Source of the DNA: Pseudomonas reinekei
GTDB lineage: Bacteria > Pseudomonadota > Gammaproteobacteria > Pseudomonadales > Pseudomonadaceae
Length of the DNA stretch: 64,000 bases
Assembly (NCBI RefSeq): GCF_001945365.1
Contig: NZ_MSTQ01000001.1
Coordinates: 496,001-560,000, forward strand
Reading direction: 5' to 3'
Positions 7,793 to 16,625 of the stretch are shown here, in pieces (position 1 is the first letter of the stretch; every line of letters starts with the position of its first letter). The position numbers were made by a program, and so were the translations under genes. Below the pieces are notes generated by a model, which worked only from the letters and a program-made list of their open reading frames with translations, was not told the origin of the DNA and made no database searches.

Positions 7793-8090
7793 AGTGGATT
7801 AGACCTTTGATTACAGACTGCCCTGTTCGCCCGTCAATACCTATCGGTCTTCCAAAATCCACCACTGGGTTACCACGAGCCCCGGCACCAACAATCGGAT
7901 ATTTACCACGCTGGACTCCACCTAAAAGTTCAACCGGGTCAACGCCATTATTAAAATAACTACGTCCTTCCTCAAAGTTATTGTGGCCTCTGATATGTTT
8001 CCCCTGCTGTCCTGCATGGATATTTGTCGGAAGATCGTTGGAAACAGGTAATTTTCCTGTTGCTTTTGCACCAAAGCAATCAGACTTTAC
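7749..8090 (-). pseudogene. Orphan CdiA C-terminal toxin, Bacterial toxin 50 type
   Basis: An open stretch with no usual start codon. Read on the minus strand it begins after an in-frame TAA at 8091-8093 with VKSDCFGAKATGKLP and ends in SDARN and a TGA at 7749-7751. Inside are the hallmarks of the Bacterial toxin 50 family: GQQGKHIRGHNNF, EGRSYF, VDPVELL, DFGRPIGI and the end IHYGKNGAHIV. The family is found as C-terminal effector domains of polymorphic toxins. This is therefore a displaced CdiA-CT that has lost its carrier but keeps its immunity gene. It could be restored by recombination into cdiA. Confidence 0.75.
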
Positions 8091-8304
8091 TTACGCACGT
8101 TACATCTACGGTAGCTAGAGCAAAGTCGTTTTGACCTGGAATGAAAAACTCAATCTCATAGGCCGATGGCTGGTCAGGATTGCCATGTACAAGAACTATT
8201 GTACCTATGGTCCCTTTAGGTACAAAAATCTCATCCCCGGTAATTATGCTTGCCTCTACCTCCTCCCGGAGGCGAATGACATCATTTTCACGAAATATAT
8301 TCAT
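8080..8304 (-). CDS. DUF4926-like immunity protein of the CdiA effector
   Basis: A 74-residue acidic cytoplasmic protein. Its pattern (LREEVEASIITGDEIFVPKGTIGTIV, then YEIEFF and a short C-terminal strand) resembles the DUF4926 family, small SH3-like proteins often found beside polymorphic-toxin ends. The ATG overlaps the stop codon of the exoprotein gene by four bases (ATGA), so translation is probably coupled, as for toxin/immunity pairs. It is inferred to neutralise the C-terminal domain of the 2766-residue protein. The family call is moderate; the immunity role is well supported by position. Confidence 0.7.
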   Translation of the reverse strand: MNIFRENDVIRLREEVEASIITGDEIFVPKGTIGTIVLVHGNPDQPSAYEIEFFIPGQNDFALATVDVTCVSKV

Positions 8305-11300
8305 TTTTTCGCCGGAATCCCTGTTATAAGTTTAACGGTACCCGAGGCATCTTTCAAAAAGATGAAAGGTACGTCAATGGTTCTCCCATTAGTTCCAAGA
8401 ATAGAAATCCGCTGCTCAAAAGTCCGACCGTATTGAGTTGTTTTCGTTACTACTGCCTTCGTTTCATCAAATTTAATCTGCGACGCCAACCCCTCCCAAT
8501 TACTCTTGTCAAAGCCGAGAGCCTGCTGGAACCAAGTAGCTTTGGTCTGGTTCTGGGGATGTTCTGCATCTAGCAGGTACCCCTGCAATTTACTCTGAAG
8601 GTTAGCAGTATCAAAGCCAGCGTCAATGGCACCTCCCGAGCCTTTTGCACCAACCGCCTTCCCAGCCCCAAAAAGTATAGCCGTCCACTTGGCAAAAACA
8701 CCTACGGTTTCGGGATCGACGTTTATACCAGCCTGTCCTGCAGCATTGCTACCGGCTTGCGTAAGCCCTAAGGCCAGTCCCATTTCCAGCAATCGCACCT
8801 TGGCAACCGCGTTCATCATTTGCGCGGTAGCAAGGACACTTTTCATCCCGGCAGGTACATCGTCAGAGGCTCGTGCTTTGGAAAGGAGGTCGTGCGTGTC
8901 GTTGTAATCCTCCACAAACTTTTGGAGCTCTGGAGATCTACATCCTTGAGGGTTGTCCAGACAAAACAGCGCAAAACGTTTTTCGTTTGCGTCATTCAAA
9001 TCGGCAAATTTATTTCGAACCTGATCCCAGCTGTTGCTTGCGACACAGGTTTTCGCCTCTTCGATTAAGCTCTCAACCTCCTTATGATTCAGGTAATTAT
9101 TGACCGTTGCCTGCTGCGCCACCCACCCTGCAACCTGCTGGTCTTTTTCACTGCCGCCAGCCGCTGCAGCAACTGTCATGCCCAAGAGCTGGGAGGTCAT
9201 GGCCAGTACTTGCTCGTGTGCCACACCTGGAAAAATCTTATCCCCGACCATATCGATCAGAGCCTTGTTAGCTCCGGCGGCCATCGCAGAAATAACGAAA
9301 TCACCACCAGCCGCCTCTCCGATCAAGCCACCCACGATGGCATGAACGGCAACTTTGGTGGGTAGACCACTTCCTAACAGGCTGGTACCCACTTGCTGAT
9401 AGATGGCGCCAGCCATCATGTCGGCGACCAGTCCTATCGCGGCCTGGCTAAGGTTGTCTTTGAATTTTCCGCCATTCGCTACTGTTTGAAGCGCGGAGTT
9501 GACTGCCAGGCGTACACCTATATTTTGGCCAGCAATGCCCCCACTTACACCAGCGATCACATAGCCTTTCAGACTCTCGCTGGAAGTTACATCTTTAACG
9601 ACCGCTCCAAGATCACCCTTATTGTTGATCGCACTGATTGCAGCCCCGCTGGCCGCCGAAGTGGCCACAGCCGTCAGCGCTACATTTCCCCAGCCTGCCG
9701 CGACGGCTGTACCTGCGGCTGAAGTTCCCGCAGCGGCCATGGCAGTACCGGAAGCCGCCGCTGCGTTGGCCGCTGTTCCTATTGCAGCACTCGCAGCGCC
9801 AGCCGTCAGCGCCGTGACGATAATCATGATTGCCAGCATCGCCCCTTGGCCCAGCCCGGAGTGGCTGTACTTGAAGCTCTCGTGTACCTCCTGAACTTTT
9901 CGCCAATCCACATCCCCACGCTGCTCAGCTTCTTTGAGCCATGCGAGTTGCGGATCTGCCTGCACCATCGCATCAATAGTCTGACCCACCGTTTTCTGGT
10001 CGATCTGTTTGATGTCGATGTTTAAGCCGTCAACTGCCTTGATTGCCAGGTTTCCCTGCGCGACCAGCTGACTCTGCCTCAAGGTCTCATCGGTATTACC
10101 CTTACCTTTGGCACTGGTCCACGCCAGGCTGTTGCTGCTCTTCTCGTGACTCTCCTGATGCAGATCCTTCACGCCCTCAAAGGTGATCGCACCACCACTC
10201 TGCAAGGTCAGGTCATTACCGCTGTTGAGTTTCGCCACCTGATAGCGTTGATCTCCCCCACTGACCAAGGTCAAATCGCCGCCTGTAGTGATTTCGCTGC
10301 CGACGTGGGTCACCTTGGTGATTTCATCCCGGCGGGTTTCCTTTTGGCCGAAGCTGCCTTTTTTCTTTTTGTCGTAGAGGGAGTAATCACTGTCTTGCGC
10401 AGCCAGCAACTCGAGGTTGTTACCTGCCACCAGATAGGCTTCGTTGCCTGCGGTAATACGACTGGAGATCACAGTCAGGTCATTGCCCGCACTTAGCACC
10501 ACATCGCCGCCGGCATTGAAAGTGCTGGCGATCTGTTTGACGTGGTCTTCCTGGGCGGTGACTTTTTTGGACTTGTAATAGGAGTGAGTTTCGTCGGCAC
10601 CCGAGGCAATTGTCACACTGCCCTCCGCCACCAGATCAATGTTGCGCTTGGCGTTGACATCACTGGCGATTGCGGTGAAATCCCTGCCAGCGCTCATGGC
10701 GATATCGCGCCCCGCCTCCAGACTTGAGCCAAACTGAGTAACCGAGCTTTTTTGCTTGCCACCGGTGTCAGCGCTTTGCTGCTCGGCTGAAACGATGCTG
10801 ATGTCTCGTCCGGCCTCAATTTGGGTATCGCGGCCACTTTGTATGACGCTCCCTGAACTCAGCACGTCCCTGCCAGCAACGATGCTCAGATCGTTGGTTG
10901 CTTCGATGCGTGCTGCGTTGTCCAGGTAATCGCGGTGCTGGGTATAGCCTTTGTTGCTGAACTCAGCGCTGGTGATGGTGCGCTCATTGATGACATCACC
11001 TGACACGGCTTCCACTGTGACGTCACGTCCGGCAATGACTCCTCCGGATTTGTTGATGATGTTGTTGCCGGCCAACAGGTCGAGACGGTTTCCAGCCTCA
11101 ATCAGGCCACTGCTCGTCAGGTCTTGCGCGGCATATGCCGCCAGATTGTTGGTGGCCCTTAAGGTGCCTGAGTTACTCAAATCCTGGCCGGCGATCAGTG
11201 TGACGTCGCCACCCTGTATCAATGCACCGTTCGGCGCCAACCGGTTGTTTGCCTGGGCCAGATAAAGCACCGGCACCAGCACCTTCTCGCCATTCACTTC

Positions 11301-14300
11301 GTGCGCCTCGAGCCACACGATATCGTGCGTCAACGCGGCCACTTGCTGCGATGTCAGGGTCACGCCAACGGAGAGGCTAAGTTGATCTTTGCTGGCGATG
11401 GCGTTGTTCATCAGGTATTTGAACATCGCTTCGTCGGAAGTCTGACCGTCAAGGAAACGTTGGCCGGTGCGTGCAACCACAGCCTGTTGGATTAATCGTT
11501 GTTCGTAAAAGCCGTCACCAAGGCGTTTGGCGCTGATATCGGGGTTGTAGCCCAAATTGCTCAACAGGTAATCCGAGCTCATGAACTGCTTGAGATCGGT
11601 GAGTACCGGATTGGTCTCAATCAGGTATTTGTGAGGTTTTGAGCGAAAGCTGTTGTCCAGCAGGCCCTGAACCCGTGGCACGCCCAACGAGTTGGTGACG
11701 TCAAGGTTTGTCATGGAAGCGGAAGGCGCAGGCGCTGATTGCCCGAGCCCGCTTTGATCGCTAAGACGAAATAGACCGTTCTGTCCCGTTGGTATATTGA
11801 AACCAGGTAGCGCCAGCGGGTTAACTTGTTGCTGCGCTAAATCGGCGGGCAGTTGACCGTTCAAGGTAACAACGGTGGGACTGCCGGTACCTGATGCTGC
11901 AATGTCAGCAGCACGCTGCTGACTGGACATTCCCGAACTAAATGGACGTTCAACACCATTGCCGATCTTGTTTTTGGCGTTTATCGAGACGTCACCACCT
12001 GATTGTATAACTGCTGGAATATCGCTCGTGGTGCCTGATGAAGTTACCACCTGATTGAAGGGCGTAGCGTTTTTCAGGAAGTCAGGCAGTTCAGTTCGAA
12101 CACCTGAAGAATATTGCGAATCAGCAAAGTCGATTTTCGGATGAAGCGCTGCGGTGCCCCCTCCGAGTAACAAAACAACGGGGCCTATTATCTGAAAGAA
12201 CTCTTTTTCAAACGGTTTTGCCCCTTGTACCCCAATGCGAGGGTAAATAATCGACTCAACGCCGGCCGCATTCCAGAAACGCATATTTTTGTCGTAGGTT
12301 GCGTCGTTGAAAATGTTGTATCTGACAATCTGAGAAAATGGATCTAACCGATTCCTGTATTTCGGATCCTCATAATTGAAATATTGGAGACTGGAATAAT
12401 CACCTAGTGCCGTGCCTGAATTCTCAAAGTCATTAACTGTGATGCTCAGGTTGCCTGTCGCTGCAACGGTCGAATTAGAATTGAGGAATGATGTGCCAAC
12501 AAGGTCCATATTACTGCCTGAGGTCATCAGGGCAGCCGGAGAGCTGGAGTCACCGGATACATTAACGCGGTACTTTTGCTCGAACACTAAATGCCATTCC
12601 GGCTGGCGATCAACCCAAGACCTCGGAAGCTCATCACAGCTATAGCAACGCACACCTATGGCTGACGAATACATCTCAGCCTGTGTGCTGAACTGATCAC
12701 GCTTATTTACTATCAAGTCCGACTTGATGGAGAACCGCCCCACACTTTCCATCGTGCCGGAAAGGTTCTCCACCAAGGCGGCACGATTACCTGCGTCATC
12801 GCGGGCAATATCGATGGCGCCCAAGCTGTAGACGTCGGACTTTCTATTGGTAAAGCTCTCCACTCGCAGGGCCATATCGCCGCCGCTGAAGAGAAATCCG
12901 CCCTGATCATTCAACAACCTGGACGCACTCAGCTTCCACCCGGTGCCACCGGCGAGGGTGCCGAAATTATTAACGGTGTTTGCCTTCAACGTCAGTCCGT
13001 TTGCGGCAGTGAGGCGACCATAATTATTCAACGTCGCCAATGCACCACGAGCGCCCACGGTTGTATTGCCACCACTGGAAACATTGCCCGCGCTACCGAG
13101 ATTGATGGCAGCCGAATCGAACTGCATGTCTCCCAGACTGGACATGCGTCCATTGCCGCCATAGGTTCCAGACAACAGCACATCAAGGGTGCCGTCACTG
13201 GCGATCACCCCATCGTTGGTCCAGCTTCCCCCCCGCCCTTCGAAGTGGTTGGAGGCCAACAACTGTCCGCTCGCGGTTTGCACGAAGTTGTTGACGTTGA
13301 CTTTCAAGCGTGCGGCCTGGATGACACTGGTATTGGTCCAGCTATTGGCTTCGAGCGTCAGATCGCCACGGGTGACCAACGTGCCACCGGCGCCCATTAC
13401 ATTGCCCATGTCGATATCGAAATTGCCGATACCCACATGGGTCACGTTACCGCCCGAATTGAGAAAGCTTGAGGTAGCCAGCGTCAATTGGGTATTGGCG
13501 GTCTCCAATAGGCCATTGCGATTGTCGAACAACCTGCCGATCTGAAAAACAGTTTTGCCATTTTTCCCCAAGGCGCGCAGTGTGCCGCCCTGGTTGTTGA
13601 CGCTGGAGGCATTCAATTTCAGAGTGCTGGCGCTTTCGATGAGGCCATCGTGGTTGCTCAGTTCATCTGCCAGATCGATATCGATGGACCGCCCGCTGAT
13701 CTCGCCAGCATTGTTTTTCAGGGCACCGCCAACAACCTTGACCTGGCCTTCGGCATAGATACCGCCACCGCTGTTATCGAGTTGCGAGCCACCCGTGTCG
13801 AGCAGAATGTCACCGGCATTGGCGGCGATGCGTCCACCCTCTGTGTAGATGCCTCCCAGCGCTTGCAGGTCCAGGCGATTGCCTTCGATCTTTCCGCCCA
13901 GGCCATTTCGTAGCACACCCGTCAGACGGCTTTGCGTCAGGCCTTTGAGGCTGGATAACGAACCACCGCGATTGTCCAGAACCGCAGCGCTGATGTTCAG
14001 ATCGCCAGTCCTGGCGATGATCTCGCCGTGCTGATTATCAACAGTGCCGCCCTGTACCTTCAGCGTCAGGGCGTCATGACTTTGTATTGCACCCTTGGTG
14101 TTGTTGATGCCGAGCGCACTCACGCTTACACCAGCGTCGCGGCTATGGATCAGTCCACCCTCACTGTTATTGAGGTCGCCCGTGACGATGAGATCGAGTT
14201 GCTGATTGGAGGCAACAGTACCTTGCAGACGGTTGTTCAACTGACCAGTGCGCAGGCTCATAAGCTGTTGGCTGATGAGCTGACCACCCAGGTTGTCGAT

Positions 14301-16601
14301 CTGGCCAGAGCGCTTGATGACCAGCGGGCCTGCGCTGGAAAGTACTCCCTTGGTGTTGGTCAGAATACCGAGTAGATCGAGGGTTACGCTGCCGGCACCC
14401 GCCAGCCTGCCATCGGTGTTATCCAGATTCGTAGCGGTAACGTTCAGGGCACCCTGCGCGTTAATAGTTCCGGAAGCGTTGTTGATGCTCGATGCACTCA
14501 GTTCGAGAGTACCGCTGCTGTCAATCAAACCTTGCGCACTGTTGTCGATGCTGGCCGCGTTAAGCGAAACCCCGCCTTTCCCCCCGAGTCCGCCCTTGGC
14601 GTTGTTGATCAGCGCGCCGCTGAGGTCGACGCTCAACTGACCGAGCAAACTCGACAGCGTGCCTCCTTGACTGTTGTCGAGAGTGCCGCCGGTAATGGTG
14701 ACTGCGTTCCAGCCGGAAATCAGGCCACCCTGGTTCTGGAGATTCGCCGCATCAAGCGTCAGGTGATCGTGGCTGATCAGATTGCCGCCCCGGTTATCGA
14801 GGGTGTTGCCTTTCAGGCTGAAGCTGTTGAGGCTGGAAATTTCACCTTTCTGATTATTGAGGTCGCGCAGGTTTGCGATGCTCAACATGCCTTTGGCATT
14901 GATCTGGCCAGCCTGGTTATCAAGTCCTCTTCCGTTGAGTTCGAGGCTTAAAGAGCCGTTGCTCAGCAACTTGCCGCCCTGATTGCCGAACGTATCCTTG
15001 GTATCGAGCTTCAGCTCATTGACACCGGAAAGGGTGCCACTCTGGTTGTTGATCGCACCGCTGGCGGTGATGTCCAGCAGACGCCCTGCGGTCATCAGGC
15101 CCGCGACGTTGTCCAGTGAGGCCACGTTCAACACCACATCGGCCAGGCTGCTCAGTTGGCCCTCGCTGTTGTTCAAACCGCCGACGTTGCCAGCCAGATT
15201 GCCATTGCTGTTGATCACACCCTTGGCGTTGAGCAACTGGTCGGCCTTGAGGTTCAGCGCGCTGTTGCTCAGCACCCGGCCATTGTTCCGGTTGTCCAGA
15301 ACACCGGCATTGATATTGGCCGATTGCCCGCTGAGGGTGCCGCCCTGGTTGTTCAGCGTCTGTGTGGTCGCGACCGTCAGGTTGCGACTGGCAACCACAC
15401 TCTTGCCGGCATTGCCAAGATTTTGCGCGCTCAGGCTGATATCGCCATTGGCGTTGCGGCTGTTATCGGCATTGACCCCGGCTTCGATGATGCCGTTGTT
15501 GGTCAACTGGCCGCCGGCACTCAGGGTGATGCTGTCGCGGGCGGCGAGGGTTTGCTGGTTGGTCAGGTTGCCTTGGGTCTGGACGTTGATGGCAGTGCCG
15601 GCGTAAACCGGTCCGCGCGCATCAAGACTGCCCGCCTTGACCTTGACCGCGCCGCTGGCCGAAGTCTCGACCATGCTCAATTGACCATTGGCGTCGAGCT
15701 GAATGTCGCCGCCGCTGGCGATCAATTTGCCGTCGAGCTTCACCCCGACCCCGGCTTCGGTGCCCACCAGTTTGATCGCCCCGGCGTACATCCCGCCCAG
15801 CGCCGACGAGTCGATGGCCAGTTGCGGTTTGGCGCTGCCGTCATCGGCGCGGGCCGTGGCGTTGAGGCTGTCGGCGTTGACGTCGTTACGTCCGGCAACG
15901 ATGGTCAGGTTGCTGGCCTGAATTTCGGCGTTGATTTTGGCGCTGCGAGTGATGATTTCGAAGCGGTCGACGTTATTGGCGTTCAGCCCGGCGCCGTCAA
16001 TGGAAACGCTGCCCTGATCCACCTGAAAACGGTCCAGGCGACCATTGCCGTCGAGTACCAGTTTGCCGGTGGTCAACGTCACGCGCGGAGTATTGATGAA
16101 ACCGCAGCCGTTGCAGCTGATGCCATACGGGTTAGCCACGATCACGCGGGCTGACTGCCCCGCGACTTCGGTGTAACCGCGCAACTGACTGGGGCTGCCA
16201 CCCACCACTTCGTTGAGGATGGTTTGCGCTGAACCGCTGTTTTTAAGGTTCGGGTTACCAATGATGATCCCGCCCAACTGGGTGGCCGAGGTCTGAGTCG
16301 CACCGTTGTTGAGGATTACCCCATGGGCGCCGACGTTGTAATCGTGGAACTGGTTGTGCGATAGGCCGCTGCCATTCGGCGTCGCGATGTTGACGATCGG
16401 CACGCCATTGCCGGCCTGCCCGAGACTGGTGCCGGGATTGGCCACCACAATTCCGTCGGCCTGCGCCCAGACGGGCTGCCAGAACATGACGTTGGCCAAC
16501 ACAAACGCCAGGCCACGCTTGGGCATGCCGCAGAAACGATCACGGGTATTCACCCTGGCAGAAGGCTGGCGGGCGAGAAAGGCAAAGTGGCGTACGTCCA
16601 T
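8301..16601 (-). CDS. CdiA-type filamentous hemagglutinin exoprotein (TpsA)
   Basis: Giant adhesin/toxin of 2766 residues, one uninterrupted frame. Order: an extended signal region (residues 1-47, ending VWAQA); the TPS secretion domain (about 48-300, with NPNGISCNGCGF-like ANPYGISCNGCGF); long beta-helix repeats of the (D/N)NxxG type to about 1250; a cysteine-containing non-repeat segment (CYSCDEL, about 1310); a second repeat block (about 1780-2150); a pretoxin region rich in Ala/Gly (DUF637-like, about 2230-2420); a VNNYLNHKE junction near 2500, comparable to VENN linkers; and a C-terminal module. The last 95 residues (YLLDAEHPQNQTKATWF to ITGIPAKK) resemble DUF6883. Partner genes are tpsB upstream and the DUF4926-like immunity gene downstream. 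Export is doubtful because of the tpsB frameshift. Confidence 0.9.
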   Translation of the reverse strand: MDVRHFAFLARQPSARVNTRDRFCGMPKRGLAFVLANVMFWQPVWAQADGIVVANPGTSLGQAGNGVPIVNIATPNGSGLSHNQFHDYNVGAHGVILNNGATQTSATQLGGIIIGNPNLKNSGSAQTILNEVVGGSPSQLRGYTEVAGQSARVIVANPYGISCNGCGFINTPRVTLTTGKLVLDGNGRLDRFQVDQGSVSIDGAGLNANNVDRFEIITRSAKINAEIQASNLTIVAGRNDVNADSLNATARADDGSAKPQLAIDSSALGGMYAGAIKLVGTEAGVGVKLDGKLIASGGDIQLDANGQLSMVETSASGAVKVKAGSLDARGPVYAGTAINVQTQGNLTNQQTLAARDSITLSAGGQLTNNGIIEAGVNADNSRNANGDISLSAQNLGNAGKSVVASRNLTVATTQTLNNQGGTLSGQSANINAGVLDNRNNGRVLSNSALNLKADQLLNAKGVINSNGNLAGNVGGLNNSEGQLSSLADVVLNVASLDNVAGLMTAGRLLDITASGAINNQSGTLSGVNELKLDTKDTFGNQGGKLLSNGSLSLELNGRGLDNQAGQINAKGMLSIANLRDLNNQKGEISSLNSFSLKGNTLDNRGGNLISHDHLTLDAANLQNQGGLISGWNAVTITGGTLDNSQGGTLSSLLGQLSVDLSGALINNAKGGLGGKGGVSLNAASIDNSAQGLIDSSGTLELSASSINNASGTINAQGALNVTATNLDNTDGRLAGAGSVTLDLLGILTNTKGVLSSAGPLVIKRSGQIDNLGGQLISQQLMSLRTGQLNNRLQGTVASNQQLDLIVTGDLNNSEGGLIHSRDAGVSVSALGINNTKGAIQSHDALTLKVQGGTVDNQHGEIIARTGDLNISAAVLDNRGGSLSSLKGLTQSRLTGVLRNGLGGKIEGNRLDLQALGGIYTEGGRIAANAGDILLDTGGSQLDNSGGGIYAEGQVKVVGGALKNNAGEISGRSIDIDLADELSNHDGLIESASTLKLNASSVNNQGGTLRALGKNGKTVFQIGRLFDNRNGLLETANTQLTLATSSFLNSGGNVTHVGIGNFDIDMGNVMGAGGTLVTRGDLTLEANSWTNTSVIQAARLKVNVNNFVQTASGQLLASNHFEGRGGSWTNDGVIASDGTLDVLLSGTYGGNGRMSSLGDMQFDSAAINLGSAGNVSSGGNTTVGARGALATLNNYGRLTAANGLTLKANTVNNFGTLAGGTGWKLSASRLLNDQGGFLFSGGDMALRVESFTNRKSDVYSLGAIDIARDDAGNRAALVENLSGTMESVGRFSIKSDLIVNKRDQFSTQAEMYSSAIGVRCYSCDELPRSWVDRQPEWHLVFEQKYRVNVSGDSSSPAALMTSGSNMDLVGTSFLNSNSTVAATGNLSITVNDFENSGTALGDYSSLQYFNYEDPKYRNRLDPFSQIVRYNIFNDATYDKNMRFWNAAGVESIIYPRIGVQGAKPFEKEFFQIIGPVVLLLGGGTAALHPKIDFADSQYSSGVRTELPDFLKNATPFNQVVTSSGTTSDIPAVIQSGGDVSINAKNKIGNGVERPFSSGMSSQQRAADIAASGTGSPTVVTLNGQLPADLAQQQVNPLALPGFNIPTGQNGLFRLSDQSGLGQSAPAPSASMTNLDVTNSLGVPRVQGLLDNSFRSKPHKYLIETNPVLTDLKQFMSSDYLLSNLGYNPDISAKRLGDGFYEQRLIQQAVVARTGQRFLDGQTSDEAMFKYLMNNAIASKDQLSLSVGVTLTSQQVAALTHDIVWLEAHEVNGEKVLVPVLYLAQANNRLAPNGALIQGGDVTLIAGQDLSNSGTLRATNNLAAYAAQDLTSSGLIEAGNRLDLLAGNNIINKSGGVIAGRDVTVEAVSGDVINERTITSAEFSNKGYTQHRDYLDNAARIEATNDLSIVAGRDVLSSGSVIQSGRDTQIEAGRDISIVSAEQQSADTGGKQKSSVTQFGSSLEAGRDIAMSAGRDFTAIASDVNAKRNIDLVAEGSVTIASGADETHSYYKSKKVTAQEDHVKQIASTFNAGGDVVLSAGNDLTVISSRITAGNEAYLVAGNNLELLAAQDSDYSLYDKKKKGSFGQKETRRDEITKVTHVGSEITTGGDLTLVSGGDQRYQVAKLNSGNDLTLQSGGAITFEGVKDLHQESHEKSSNSLAWTSAKGKGNTDETLRQSQLVAQGNLAIKAVDGLNIDIKQIDQKTVGQTIDAMVQADPQLAWLKEAEQRGDVDWRKVQEVHESFKYSHSGLGQGAMLAIMIIVTALTAGAASAAIGTAANAAAASGTAMAAAGTSAAGTAVAAGWGNVALTAVATSAASGAAISAINNKGDLGAVVKDVTSSESLKGYVIAGVSGGIAGQNIGVRLAVNSALQTVANGGKFKDNLSQAAIGLVADMMAGAIYQQVGTSLLGSGLPTKVAVHAIVGGLIGEAAGGDFVISAMAAGANKALIDMVGDKIFPGVAHEQVLAMTSQLLGMTVAAAAGGSEKDQQVAGWVAQQATVNNYLNHKEVESLIEEAKTCVASNSWDQVRNKFADLNDANEKRFALFCLDNPQGCRSPELQKFVEDYNDTHDLLSKARASDDVPAGMKSVLATAQMMNAVAKVRLLEMGLALGLTQAGSNAAGQAGINVDPETVGVFAKWTAILFGAGKAVGAKGSGGAIDAGFDTANLQSKLQGYLLDAEHPQNQTKATWFQQALGFDKSNWEGLASQIKFDETKAVVTKTTQYGRTFEQRISILGTNGRTIDVPFIFLKDASGTVKLITGIPAKK

Positions 16602-16625
16602 GTGGAAGGTCTCGAAGAAGCGTTG

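Noticed and set aside
13000..15600. Possible CRISPR or DNA tandem repeats
   Set aside because: The periodicity is at protein level (beta-helix repeats with varying codons); there are no identical repeats with uniform spacers.
8626..16154. Many plus-strand open frames of 60-330 codons opposite the exoprotein gene
   Set aside because: They are antisense shadows of a long repetitive GC-rich gene; no ribosome sites and no family resemblance, while the minus frame has clear adhesin repeats.
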